Below are positions 43,477 through 51,878 of a stretch of 64,000 nt of DNA, piece by piece. Under the pieces are notes generated by a model. The model did not search any database. It was not told where the DNA came from and was given only the letters and a program-made list of their open reading frames with translations. This stretch comes from Ancylobacter lacus (GTDB lineage Bacteria; Pseudomonadota; Alphaproteobacteria; Rhizobiales; Xanthobacteraceae): assembly GCF_018390635.1 (NCBI RefSeq), contig NZ_JAHBGE010000007.1, forward strand, positions 56,536 to 120,535, given 5' to 3'. A program made the position numbers and the translations under genes. Positions within the stretch are counted from its first letter, which is position 1. Each line of letters starts with the position of its first letter.

Positions 43477-44814
43477 GTGACCACACGCACCGACATCCAT
43501 CTGAACGTCTTCGTGCCGACCACCGGCCATCACGAGGCCTCGTGGCGGCACCCCTCGACGCAACCCGAACGGCTGACCGACATCGCCTATTATCGCGAGA
43601 CGGCGGCGATCGCCGAGCGCGGCGGGTTCGATTCGCTGTTCCTGGCCGACCAGCTGGCGCTGGGACGCAGCGTGAAGCATGTCGCGCAGGGCAAGCTGGA
43701 GCCCTTGACGCTGCTCTCCGCCCTCGCCGGCTCCACCGAACGCATCGGACTGATCGGCACCGCCTCCACGACCTATAACGAACCCTACAACCTCGCCCGG
43801 CAGTTCGCCTCGCTCGATCACATCAGCCAGGGTCGCGCCGGGTGGAACATCGTCACCTCGTGGTCGGCGGAAGCCGCGGGCAATTTCGGCCTCGCCCAGC
43901 GCAACGCCCATGCCGACCGCTACCGGCGCGCGACGGAATTCGTCGAGGTCGCGACCAAGCTGTGGGACAGCTGGGAAGATGATGCGCGGGTGCATGACCG
44001 TGCGCGGGGCGTCTATGCCGACACGGACCGCATCCACCCGATCGACCATGCCGGCGAGGAGTTCCGCGTGCGCGGGCCGCTCGACCTGCCGCGCTCGCCG
44101 CAGGGCCGGCCGGTGCTCGTTCAGGCCGGCTCGTCCGAGAGCGGGCGCAGCTTCGCGGCCCGTTACGCCGAGGCCATTTTCACCGCGCAGCAGGATCTCG
44201 CCGACGCGCAGGCCTTCTGCGCGGATGTGAAAAGCCGCGCCCTTGCCTTCGGCCGCAACCCCGACAGCGTCAAGGTTCTGCCCGGCCTGTCCCCCATCCT
44301 CGGCTCCACCGAGGCGGAAGCGCGCGCCCATGAGGAGGCATTGAACGACCTGACCCTCCCGGTGGTCGGTCTCAAGCACCTTTCGCAGCGTTTCGACGGC
44401 TTCGACTTCAGCGGTTTTCCGCTCGACGAGGAAATCCCCCTCGATGCGTTCCCCAGGCCCGAGACCGTGCAGGGGGCGCAGAGCCGCTCGCAGGTGATCC
44501 TCACCCTGGTCGAGCGTGAGCGCCCGACGCTGCGCCAGCTCCTGCGCCGCCTCGCCGGGGGGCGAGGGCACAAGGTGCTCGCCGGCACGCCGAAGGCGGT
44601 GGCCGATCATATCCAGCTCTGGATCGAGAATCGCGCGGCCGACGGCTTCAACATCATGCCGGCCGTGATCCCCACGGGTCTGGCCGAGTTCGTCGACGAG
44701 GTGGTGCCGATCCTGCGCCAGCGCGGCCTGTTCCGCACCGCCTATGCCGGTCGCACCCTGCGCGACCATTACGGCCTGGCCCGCCCCGAGAGCCGTTACG
44801 CCCGCTCGGCCTGA
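43477..44814 (+). CDS. DszA-like flavin-dependent monooxygenase (LLM class)
   Basis: 445 aa from a GTG start behind AGGAT. Bacterial-luciferase-like TIM barrel of the NtaA/SnaA/DszA family: LNVFVPTTGHHEASWRHP, SLFLADQLALG, TASTTYNEPYNLARQFASLDHIS, WNIVTSW, LVQAGSSESGR and RTLRDHYGL near the end. It needs FMNH2 supplied by a separate reductase and O2. DszA cleaves C-S bonds of sulfones; the true substrate is unknown, but the surrounding sulfur genes support an organosulfur compound. First gene of a run of eight same-strand genes. Confidence 0.85.
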   Translation: MTTRTDIHLNVFVPTTGHHEASWRHPSTQPERLTDIAYYRETAAIAERGGFDSLFLADQLALGRSVKHVAQGKLEPLTLLSALAGSTERIGLIGTASTTYNEPYNLARQFASLDHISQGRAGWNIVTSWSAEAAGNFGLAQRNAHADRYRRATEFVEVATKLWDSWEDDARVHDRARGVYADTDRIHPIDHAGEEFRVRGPLDLPRSPQGRPVLVQAGSSESGRSFAARYAEAIFTAQQDLADAQAFCADVKSRALAFGRNPDSVKVLPGLSPILGSTEAEARAHEEALNDLTLPVVGLKHLSQRFDGFDFSGFPLDEEIPLDAFPRPETVQGAQSRSQVILTLVERERPTLRQLLRRLAGGRGHKVLAGTPKAVADHIQLWIENRAADGFNIMPAVIPTGLAEFVDEVVPILRQRGLFRTAYAGRTLRDHYGLARPESRYARSA

Positions 44815-44847
44815 ACCGGCCTCGCGCCCGAGACGACGGAGACTGCC

Positions 44848-45999
44848 GTGCCCGCCACCGCCTTCGCCCATGAAGCCGCCGCAGCTAAGCCCGCCGCCGC
44901 GCCACAGGCGCCGGCACGCCTCGAACTGCGCAATCTGCGCAAGAGCCTGGGCGCAACCGCTGCCGTCAACGGCATCGACCTCAAGGTCGCGCCGGGTGAG
45001 AGCGTGGTGCTGTTGGGCCCCAGCGGCTGCGGCAAGACCACGACGCTGCGCATGGTCGCCGGCTTTCTCCAGCCCGATGGCGGCGAGGTGCATCTGGACG
45101 GCGTGCTGTCCTCCAGCGCGACCTTCGCGCTGCCGCCGGAGAAGCGCCGCCTCGGCATGGTGTTCCAGACCTACGCGATCTGGCCGCACAAGACCGTGGC
45201 CGACAATGTCGCCTATGGGCTCGAAGTCGCCGGGCGGCGCCGCGCGGAGATCAGGGCCGAGGTGGCCGCCGTGCTCGACCTGGTGCAGCTCGGCGCGCTG
45301 GCCAATCGTTTCCCGGCCGAGCTGTCCGGCGGCCAGCAGCAGCGCGTGGCGCTGGCCCGCGCGCTCGCCACCAAGCCTTCGCTCCTGCTCCTCGACGAAC
45401 CGCTGTCCAATCTCGACGCGTCGCTGCGCGAGGAAATGCGGTTCGAACTGCGCGCCCTGCAGAAGAACCTCGGCATCACCACGCTGTACGTCACGCACGA
45501 TCAGGACGAGGCGCTGGTTCTCGCCGACCGCATCGTTGTGATGAACAAGGGTCGCATCGAGCAGATCGGTACGCCGGAGGAGGTCTACCGCACCCCCGCG
45601 ACGCGGTTCGTCGGCAGCTTCATCGGCATCGCCAACCTGCTGGAGGGCGAGATCGCCACGGTGGATCGGGCGGGCGAGCGGGTTCTCGTGGCGCTCGACA
45701 TCGGCGGACGGGTCTGGAGCCGGGCACCACGGTCCTGGCTGGATGGCGCGGTCACGGGCGGGCGCGCGACCGTGCTGCTGCGGCCGCAGGACATCGAGCT
45801 GGAGGCGGCGGAACATCCGGGCGCCGAGCAGCCCATTGCCGCGGCGTTCCTCAGCGAATCCTTTCTCGGCGAGCATTACGAGCTGAAGCTCGCGGCCGGC
45901 GAGGCGCTGTTGCGCGTCCAGTCGCGCCGGCGCGGCACCTTCGCCGACGGGCGCGCCCAGCTCTGGGCCCGCCCCGGCAGCGCGTGGGTGGTGGCATGA
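44848..45999 (+). CDS. ABC ATPase of a ferric/organic-solute type importer
   Basis: 383 aa from GTG. Walker A GPSGCGKTT, signature LSGGQQQR, Walker B LLLLDEPLSNLDA and H-loop VTHDQDEAL. A C-terminal TOBE domain (about 290-383) is as in FbpC/PotA types. An Ala/Pro-rich N-terminal extension of about 25 residues precedes the domain. It overlaps the permease gene by 4 nt. Works with the permease at 45996 and the binding protein at 50743. Confidence 0.88.
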   Translation: MPATAFAHEAAAAKPAAAPQAPARLELRNLRKSLGATAAVNGIDLKVAPGESVVLLGPSGCGKTTTLRMVAGFLQPDGGEVHLDGVLSSSATFALPPEKRRLGMVFQTYAIWPHKTVADNVAYGLEVAGRRRAEIRAEVAAVLDLVQLGALANRFPAELSGGQQQRVALARALATKPSLLLLDEPLSNLDASLREEMRFELRALQKNLGITTLYVTHDQDEALVLADRIVVMNKGRIEQIGTPEEVYRTPATRFVGSFIGIANLLEGEIATVDRAGERVLVALDIGGRVWSRAPRSWLDGAVTGGRATVLLRPQDIELEAAEHPGAEQPIAAAFLSESFLGEHYELKLAAGEALLRVQSRRRGTFADGRAQLWARPGSAWVVA

Positions 46000-47747
46000 G
46001 CGAGATCAGCTTCCCCGGCACCGCCGTCACCGACCGCCGCGCGGCGCATGGCGCCTCCGCCGATGCCCGCCTGCTGCGCCGGATTTCCGCGCTCCAGCCG
46101 GTGCGGTTGCTGGTCATCGGCCTGTCCATCGCCATCCTTTTGGCGCTGATCGCCTACCCGCTGGCACTGCTGACCGGCTACAGCCTGATCGACGCCCAGG
46201 GCCACCTGACCTTCGAGACCTTCGAGAAGGCGTTTGCCCGCCGAGGCATGTGGCAAGCGACGGTGAATTCCGGCTGGCTGGTGTTCTTCGTGACCGCGGG
46301 CGCCTGCGCGCTCGGCATTCCCCTCGCCTGGCTGGTGGCCCGCACCGACGCGCCCGGCAAGTCGCTGGTGACGCTCGCCGCCGGCATCTCCTTCGTGATC
46401 CCGACCTTCATCTCGGTGATCTCGTGGATCTTCCTGGCGGCACCGAATTCCGGCTACCTCAACAGGCTCGCCACCGGCTATCTCGGCTTCAGCAGCGCCC
46501 CGCTCAACATCATGAGCTTTACCGGCCTCGTCTTCATCGAGATCGTCGGTGTCTACCCGCTGGTGTTCTTCGCGGTGAACGCGGCGCTGAACAACATCGA
46601 CGCCAGCCACGAGCAGGCCGCCCGCATCCTCGGCGCCAACCGCTGGCGTACCACACTCACCATCACCCTGCCGATGGTGCGGCCAGCCATTCTCTCCGCC
46701 GTCATCCTGGTGATGCTCGACGCGCTCTCCTCCTTCGGCGCGCCGGCGGCTATCGGCACGATGGCCAATTTCTCGGTCATCACCACCAAGATCTACGACC
46801 TGCTGAAATTCCCGCCGCAGTTCAACTATGCGGCGGCGGTGGCGATGCCGATCCTGATCTTCACCGCCATCAGCCTGCTGATCCAGAAATACGCCGTGCG
46901 GGCCGAGAACTTCCGCACCCTCACCGGCAAGGCGACGCCGGAGCAGATCGTCAAGCTGGGCCATTGGCGCTGGCTGGCGGGCGGCTTCTGCATCGTCGTC
47001 GCGCTCATCACGGCCGTCCTCCCGGTCGGCGCGCTGCTGCTGCTCTCCGTGCTGTCCTCCTTCGGCGCGCCGATCAGCCTCGCCAACCTCGTCGGCAAAC
47101 ATTACGCGCTGATCTTCGACGAGAACTTCGCCGCCCGCGCCTCGATCCTGCACTCCATGCTGCTGGCGCTGGCCGCCGCGACGGTATGCGCGACGCTCGG
47201 CCTCGTGCTTGGCTGGGTGGTGGAACGCTTCCGTTTCTTCGGCCGGGAGCTGATCGGCTTCCTCGTCATGATCGCCTATGGCTTCCCTTCCATCGCCTAT
47301 GCGGTGGGAATCCTGATGGGCTATGTCAACCTGTTCTACGGCACGCTGACGCTCATCCTCATCGCCTATGCCGGCAAGCTGCTGCCGATCGCCTTCGTGC
47401 TGGTGCGCAACGGCATCCAGCAACTCTCCACCGATCTGGAGGAAGCCGCGCGCATCTCCGGCGCAGGCTGGCTGCGCTCCATCAAGGACGTGACCTTCCC
47501 GCTGGTGCGCGGCTCGGTCGGCATCGCCTGGGTGCTCGTCTTCTCGCTCAGCCTGCGTGAGCTTTCCATGTCGGCGATCCTTGCCCAGTCGGACACACAG
47601 GTGATGCCCACCGTGGTGCTCCAGTTCATCGAGGACGGGGCGGTCGAGCTCGCCGCCGCGTTGGCGGTGATCATCGTCGGGGTCAGCCTGTCGATGCTTG
47701 CCTTCATCCGCCTCGTCACCGCCCGGAAGACGGCCACCATCAGCTAG
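45996..47747 (+). CDS. Two-domain ABC permease (FbpB/ThiP type)
   Basis: 583 aa from the ATG overlapping the ATPase stop. Two fused six-helix permease units are present. Each has an EAA-like coupling loop (EQAARILGANRWRTTLTITLP and EEAARISGAGWLRSIKDVTFP). This form is typical of ferric, thiamine and phosphonate importers. Placement among sulfur monooxygenase genes suggests the solute here is an organosulfur substrate rather than iron, but this is inference. Confidence 0.88.
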   Translation: MSEISFPGTAVTDRRAAHGASADARLLRRISALQPVRLLVIGLSIAILLALIAYPLALLTGYSLIDAQGHLTFETFEKAFARRGMWQATVNSGWLVFFVTAGACALGIPLAWLVARTDAPGKSLVTLAAGISFVIPTFISVISWIFLAAPNSGYLNRLATGYLGFSSAPLNIMSFTGLVFIEIVGVYPLVFFAVNAALNNIDASHEQAARILGANRWRTTLTITLPMVRPAILSAVILVMLDALSSFGAPAAIGTMANFSVITTKIYDLLKFPPQFNYAAAVAMPILIFTAISLLIQKYAVRAENFRTLTGKATPEQIVKLGHWRWLAGGFCIVVALITAVLPVGALLLLSVLSSFGAPISLANLVGKHYALIFDENFAARASILHSMLLALAAATVCATLGLVLGWVVERFRFFGRELIGFLVMIAYGFPSIAYAVGILMGYVNLFYGTLTLILIAYAGKLLPIAFVLVRNGIQQLSTDLEEAARISGAGWLRSIKDVTFPLVRGSVGIAWVLVFSLSLRELSMSAILAQSDTQVMPTVVLQFIEDGAVELAAALAVIIVGVSLSMLAFIRLVTARKTATIS

Positions 47748-47759
47748 CCGAGAGCCGCC

Positions 47760-49322
47760 ATGACCACCCGTTCTTCCTCTCCCGACCGCTTCGACGAGGT
47801 CTGGGACGTCCTCGTCGTCGGCTTCGGCTTCGCCGGCGGCGCGTCGGCCATCGCGGCGCATGATGCCGGGGCCCGCGTGCTGCTGATCGAGAAGCAGCCC
47901 GATCCCGGTGGGATCTCGATCTGCGCCGGCGGCGGCATCCGCACCATCGTCGAGCCGGCGGGGGCGCGCGGCTATCTGCGCGAGACCGTCGGGCCGGACG
48001 TGCCGGACGATGTGCTGGACGCGGTGGCGGAGGGCATGGCCGGTCTGGAAGGCTATTTCCGCGACCTCGCCAGGGTGAATGGCGCGGAGATCGCGGTGCA
48101 TCGGCGCCCGGCCAACTACCCCTTCCCCGGCTATGACGCCTTCGGCACGGTGGAGGTGCTCTCCATCCCCGGCTTCGACCCGCGCGCCGAATACCCGCAG
48201 GTGCGCGGCCGGCTGCGCGGGCCGAACGTGTTCAAGCTGGTGCACGACAATGTCCGCGCCCGCGGCATCGAGGTGCGGCTGAACGCGGCCGCGGAGAAGC
48301 TGATCCTCGGCGCGGACGGCACTGTGCTCGGCGCCGAGGTGCGCAGCGGCGGCACGCTGAAACGCATCGCCGCCCGGCGCGGCGTCATCCTCGCCTCCGG
48401 CGGCTTCGAGGCCTCGCCCGAGCTCCAGCGCAAATACTGGCAGATCCGCCCGGTATTGCCGGTCGCCACGACCGGCAATACCGGCGACGGCATCCGCATG
48501 GCGCAGGCGGCCGGGGCCGACCTCTGGCACATGTGGCACTTCCACGGGTCCTACGGCTTCCGCCACCCCGACCCGGCCTATCCCTATGGCCTGCGCGTCA
48601 AGAAGATGCCGGACTGGACGCCCGGTGTGAAAGAGCCGGATGTGCGCATGTCCTGGATCGTGCTCGACCGGCAGGGCCGGCGCTTCATGAACGAGTACCA
48701 GCCTTATCTGCAGGACACCGGCCACCGCCCGCTCGACCAGTATGACGCGCAGACCCAGCGCTTTCCGCGCATCCCGGCCTTCCTCGTGCTCGATGAGGAG
48801 GGTCGCAAGCTCTACCCCCTCGGCCAGACCGTCCTGAACGATCGCACGGTCGAGCCCTATGAGTGGAGCGACGACAATCTGAAGGAAGTCGGCAACGGAC
48901 TCCTGAAGCGGGCGGACAGCGTCGAGGAGCTGGCGGCCCTGATCGGTGCGGATGTCGCGACCGTCACCGACAGCCTCGCGCGGTGGAACGCGGCGGTGGC
49001 GGCCGGCGAGGACCGCGACCATGCCCGCCCCTCCGGCTCGCTCTTTCCGGTGGCGAACCCGCCCTTCTATGTCGGCGAGCTCTGGCCGGTGGTCAGCAAC
49101 ACCCAGGGCGGCCCCGCCCATGACGCCCGTCAGCGCGTGGTGAACGCCCATGGCGCGCCGATCCCGCGCCTCTATGAGGCCGGCGAGCTCGGCTCGATCT
49201 GGGGCTTTCTCTATCTCGGCGCCGGGAACCTCGCCGAATGCTTTGTCACCGGCCAGATCGCCGGCCGGGACGCCGCGCAGCAGAGCCCGTGGAGCCTTTC
49301 CGCCGGGCAGACGGCCGCCTGA
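47760..49322 (+). CDS. FAD-dependent oxidoreductase (fumarate reductase/succinate dehydrogenase flavoprotein-like)
   Basis: 520 aa. N-terminal FAD fold DVLVVGFGFAGGASAIAAHDAG with LLIEKQPDPGG, then a capping domain and the returning FAD region GELGSIWGFLYLGAGNLAECFVTG. No signal peptide or haem motifs. Related proteins include 3-ketosteroid dehydrogenase and flavocytochrome-type enzymes. It is embedded between permease and monooxygenase genes, with the next start overlapping or close (TGATG), so it probably acts on the imported substrate. Confidence 0.83.
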   Translation: MTTRSSSPDRFDEVWDVLVVGFGFAGGASAIAAHDAGARVLLIEKQPDPGGISICAGGGIRTIVEPAGARGYLRETVGPDVPDDVLDAVAEGMAGLEGYFRDLARVNGAEIAVHRRPANYPFPGYDAFGTVEVLSIPGFDPRAEYPQVRGRLRGPNVFKLVHDNVRARGIEVRLNAAAEKLILGADGTVLGAEVRSGGTLKRIAARRGVILASGGFEASPELQRKYWQIRPVLPVATTGNTGDGIRMAQAAGADLWHMWHFHGSYGFRHPDPAYPYGLRVKKMPDWTPGVKEPDVRMSWIVLDRQGRRFMNEYQPYLQDTGHRPLDQYDAQTQRFPRIPAFLVLDEEGRKLYPLGQTVLNDRTVEPYEWSDDNLKEVGNGLLKRADSVEELAALIGADVATVTDSLARWNAAVAAGEDRDHARPSGSLFPVANPPFYVGELWPVVSNTQGGPAHDARQRVVNAHGAPIPRLYEAGELGSIWGFLYLGAGNLAECFVTGQIAGRDAAQQSPWSLSAGQTAA

Positions 49323-49342
49323 TGGCCACAAGGGACAGGACA

Positions 49343-50716
49343 ATGACCAAGCAGATGGCGCTCGGCGCCTTCCTCTACCCCACCGGCCACCACGCCGCCG
49401 CCTGGCGCCATCCGGACGCGCAGGCCGATGCCGGCGTGAACTTCCGCCATTACTCCGAGATCGCCCGTGCGGCGGAGGCGGCGAAGTTCGACATGCTGTT
49501 CCTCGCCGACAGCGCGGGCGCGCGGGGCGAGGACTGGGGGGCGCTGGCGCGCTTCTCGACCCATTATGTCGCCCAGTTCGAGCCGCTCACCCTGCTTGCC
49601 GGGCTCGCCGCCGTCACGGAGCGCATCGGCCTCGTCGCCACTGCCTCCACCACCTATAACGAGCCGTATATTCTCGCGCGCAAATTCGCCTCCATCGACC
49701 ATATCAGCGGCGGTCGCGCGGCGTGGAATCTCGTCACCTCCGCCAATGAGGCGGAAGCCCTGAATTTCGGCCGCGACCGGCTGCTCGACCATGACGAGCG
49801 CTACCGCCGCGCGGCGGAGTTCCTCGCCGTCGCCCAGGGGCTCTGGGACAGCTGGGAAGACGATGCCTTCCTGCGTGACAAGGAGAGCGGCGTCTTCTTC
49901 GACCCCGACAAGGTCTACACGCTCGATCACCAGGGCGAGTTCTTCAAGGTGCGCGGCCCGCTCAACATTCCGCGGGCGCCGCAGGGCTATCCGGTGCTGG
50001 TGCAGGCCGGCTCGTCCGAGGCCGGAAAGGACCTCGCCGCCGCGTCCGCCGAGGTGGTGTTCACCGCCCAGCAGACGCTGGCCGACGCGCAGGCCTTCTA
50101 CCGCGACGTGAAGGCGCACACCCGCGCCCATGGCCGCTCGCCGGACGATGTGAAGATCATGCCCGGCATCTTCCCGGTGGTCGGCCGCACGGAGGCCGAG
50201 GCGACGGCGAAGTTCGAGCAGCTGCAGAACCTCATCCACCCGGATGTGGCGCTGTCGATCCTCGAACACCGGCTCGGCGTCCCGCTGCGCCATCTGCCGC
50301 TCGACGGCCCGCTGCCGAGGAACATTCCCCTCACCAATGCCGCGCAGAGCCGGCAGGCCCTTCTGGTGGAACTGGCCGAACGCGAGGGCCTGTCCATCCT
50401 CCAGCTCGGCCTGAGGGTGGCCGGCGCGCGCGGCCACTGGCAGGTGGTCGGCACCCCCGAACAGGTCGCCGACGCGATGGAGGAGCGCTTCCTCAACGAG
50501 GGAGCGGACGGCTTCAACGTGATGCCGCCTTATCTCCCCGGTGGGCTCGACGACTTCATCGAGCTGGTCGTTCCCGAGCTTCGCCGGCGCGGCCTGTTCC
50601 GCACCGAGTATGAGGGCCGCACGCTGCGCGAGCATCTCGGCCTCGCGCGCCCGGCGCGCCGTCACAAGCACCACAAACCCAGCGCGACGCCCCACGCCTC
50701 CCCGGCGGCTGCGTGA
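49343..50716 (+). CDS. DszA-like flavin-dependent monooxygenase (LLM class)
   Basis: 457 aa from the ATG behind AGGGACAGG; an ATG at 49322 overlapping the previous stop is an alternative. Clear paralog of the gene at 43477: GAFLYPTGHHAAAWRHPDA, MLFLADSAG, TASTTYNEPYILARKFASIDHIS, WNLVTSANEAEALNFG, LVQAGSSEAGK, RTLREHLGL. FMNH2-dependent C-S, C-N or sulfone oxygenation is expected. Two such paralogs plus a dedicated importer imply sequential or alternative substrates. Confidence 0.85.
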   Translation: MTKQMALGAFLYPTGHHAAAWRHPDAQADAGVNFRHYSEIARAAEAAKFDMLFLADSAGARGEDWGALARFSTHYVAQFEPLTLLAGLAAVTERIGLVATASTTYNEPYILARKFASIDHISGGRAAWNLVTSANEAEALNFGRDRLLDHDERYRRAAEFLAVAQGLWDSWEDDAFLRDKESGVFFDPDKVYTLDHQGEFFKVRGPLNIPRAPQGYPVLVQAGSSEAGKDLAAASAEVVFTAQQTLADAQAFYRDVKAHTRAHGRSPDDVKIMPGIFPVVGRTEAEATAKFEQLQNLIHPDVALSILEHRLGVPLRHLPLDGPLPRNIPLTNAAQSRQALLVELAEREGLSILQLGLRVAGARGHWQVVGTPEQVADAMEERFLNEGADGFNVMPPYLPGGLDDFIELVVPELRRRGLFRTEYEGRTLREHLGLARPARRHKHHKPSATPHASPAAA

Positions 50717-50742
50717 CGTCCTTCGACTTTGGAGAGACCACC

Positions 50743-51813
50743 ATGATCATCGACAAGCGCAGCCTGCTGAAGGGTGCCGCGGGCCTTGCTCTCGCGGCGA
50801 CCCTCGCCGCTCCCTTGACCTCGGCTCGGGCCGACACTCTGCCGGAACGCCTCGCTCCGCTCTATGAGGCGGCGAAGAAGGAAGGCCAGGTGGTGTTCTA
50901 CACCTCCTACCGGCAGGAGACGAGCACGGCGGTGCTGGAGTTCTGGCGCAAGACCTTTCCCGACGTGAAGCTGAACATCCTCCAGAAGCAGACGCTGGAC
51001 CTCATTCCCAGCATCGAGGCCGAGAAGGCGGCGGGCCGCACCAATCTCGACGTGGTGTTCATCAGCCAGCGCTTCATTCTCGACGACTGGAAGAAGCGTG
51101 GCTATCTCACGCCCTACAAGGTGCGCGACTTCGACAAGATCGGCGGCAATTACAAGGACGCCGACGGCAACTACATCGCCACCGCCGCGACCCTGCTTTC
51201 GGCCGCCTATAATCCGAAGGTCTTCCCCGATCCGTCGGTGCTGCCGAAGAGGATCAGCGACTTCCTCGACCCGAAGTGGAAGGGCAAGATCGTCTTCTCC
51301 GACCCCCGCTCGGCCGCCTCGCAGCTCACCTGGTTCCAGACCCTGCTGGCCCACAACATCATCACCTGGGACACCATCAAGGGCTTCGCGGCGCAGGATT
51401 TCCTGTTCACCCGCGGCAATGCGGAATCGGTGCGGCTGCTGGTGGCGGGCGAGCGAGACCTCTCGCCGCTGATCTCCTCGCAGAACGTCGTCACCGCCAA
51501 GGAGCGCGGCCAGAGCATCGAGCCCTACATTCTCGAGGAGGGCGTCGTGACGAACGAGAACTATCTGGCGATCTTCCAGGGCGGGCCGAACCCCAACGCC
51601 GCCAAGCTGCTGATCGAGGTGCTGACCAGCGCCGAAGGGCAGGAACTGGTGGCAGAGGCCGGTTCCTACATTCCCACCCACCCGGATTCGAAGATCCCGG
51701 CCGGCCTGCCCAAGCTCTCGGAGCTGAAGATCATCGTCGCCGATCAGGACATTGGCGGCGAGGCCTCGCAGAAGTTCCTCGAGCAGTTCGACGCGGTCTT
51801 CAACCGCCAGTGA
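50743..51813 (+). CDS. ABC substrate-binding protein (FbpA-like)
   Basis: 356 aa from the ATG preceded by GGAGAG; an ATG 30 nt upstream overlaps the previous gene. Signal peptide SLLKGAAGLALAATLAAPLTSARA, then a two-lobed periplasmic binding protein (GQVVFYTSYRQETSTAVLEF, PNAAKLLIEVLTSAEGQELV). Of the paired tyrosines typical of ferric-binding proteins I see no clear YY, so iron is doubtful. It supplies the importer encoded at 44848-47747. Confidence 0.85.
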   Translation: MIIDKRSLLKGAAGLALAATLAAPLTSARADTLPERLAPLYEAAKKEGQVVFYTSYRQETSTAVLEFWRKTFPDVKLNILQKQTLDLIPSIEAEKAAGRTNLDVVFISQRFILDDWKKRGYLTPYKVRDFDKIGGNYKDADGNYIATAATLLSAAYNPKVFPDPSVLPKRISDFLDPKWKGKIVFSDPRSAASQLTWFQTLLAHNIITWDTIKGFAAQDFLFTRGNAESVRLLVAGERDLSPLISSQNVVTAKERGQSIEPYILEEGVVTNENYLAIFQGGPNPNAAKLLIEVLTSAEGQELVAEAGSYIPTHPDSKIPAGLPKLSELKIIVADQDIGGEASQKFLEQFDAVFNRQ

Positions 51814-51878
51814 CATGCCTGCCGGCCCTGTTGCAGGCAGGGCCGGCTCCTTCCCTCCTTCACTCCCCAGCGTGACGC

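Noticed and set aside
43348..49343. Two very long minus-strand open frames (842 and 1155 codons) across the plus-strand oxygenase/ABC genes
   Set aside because: They mirror real genes codon by codon, are rich in Arg/Gly/His/Asp as expected for antisense of GC-rich DNA, and show no domain or signal. The opposite strand has clear families.
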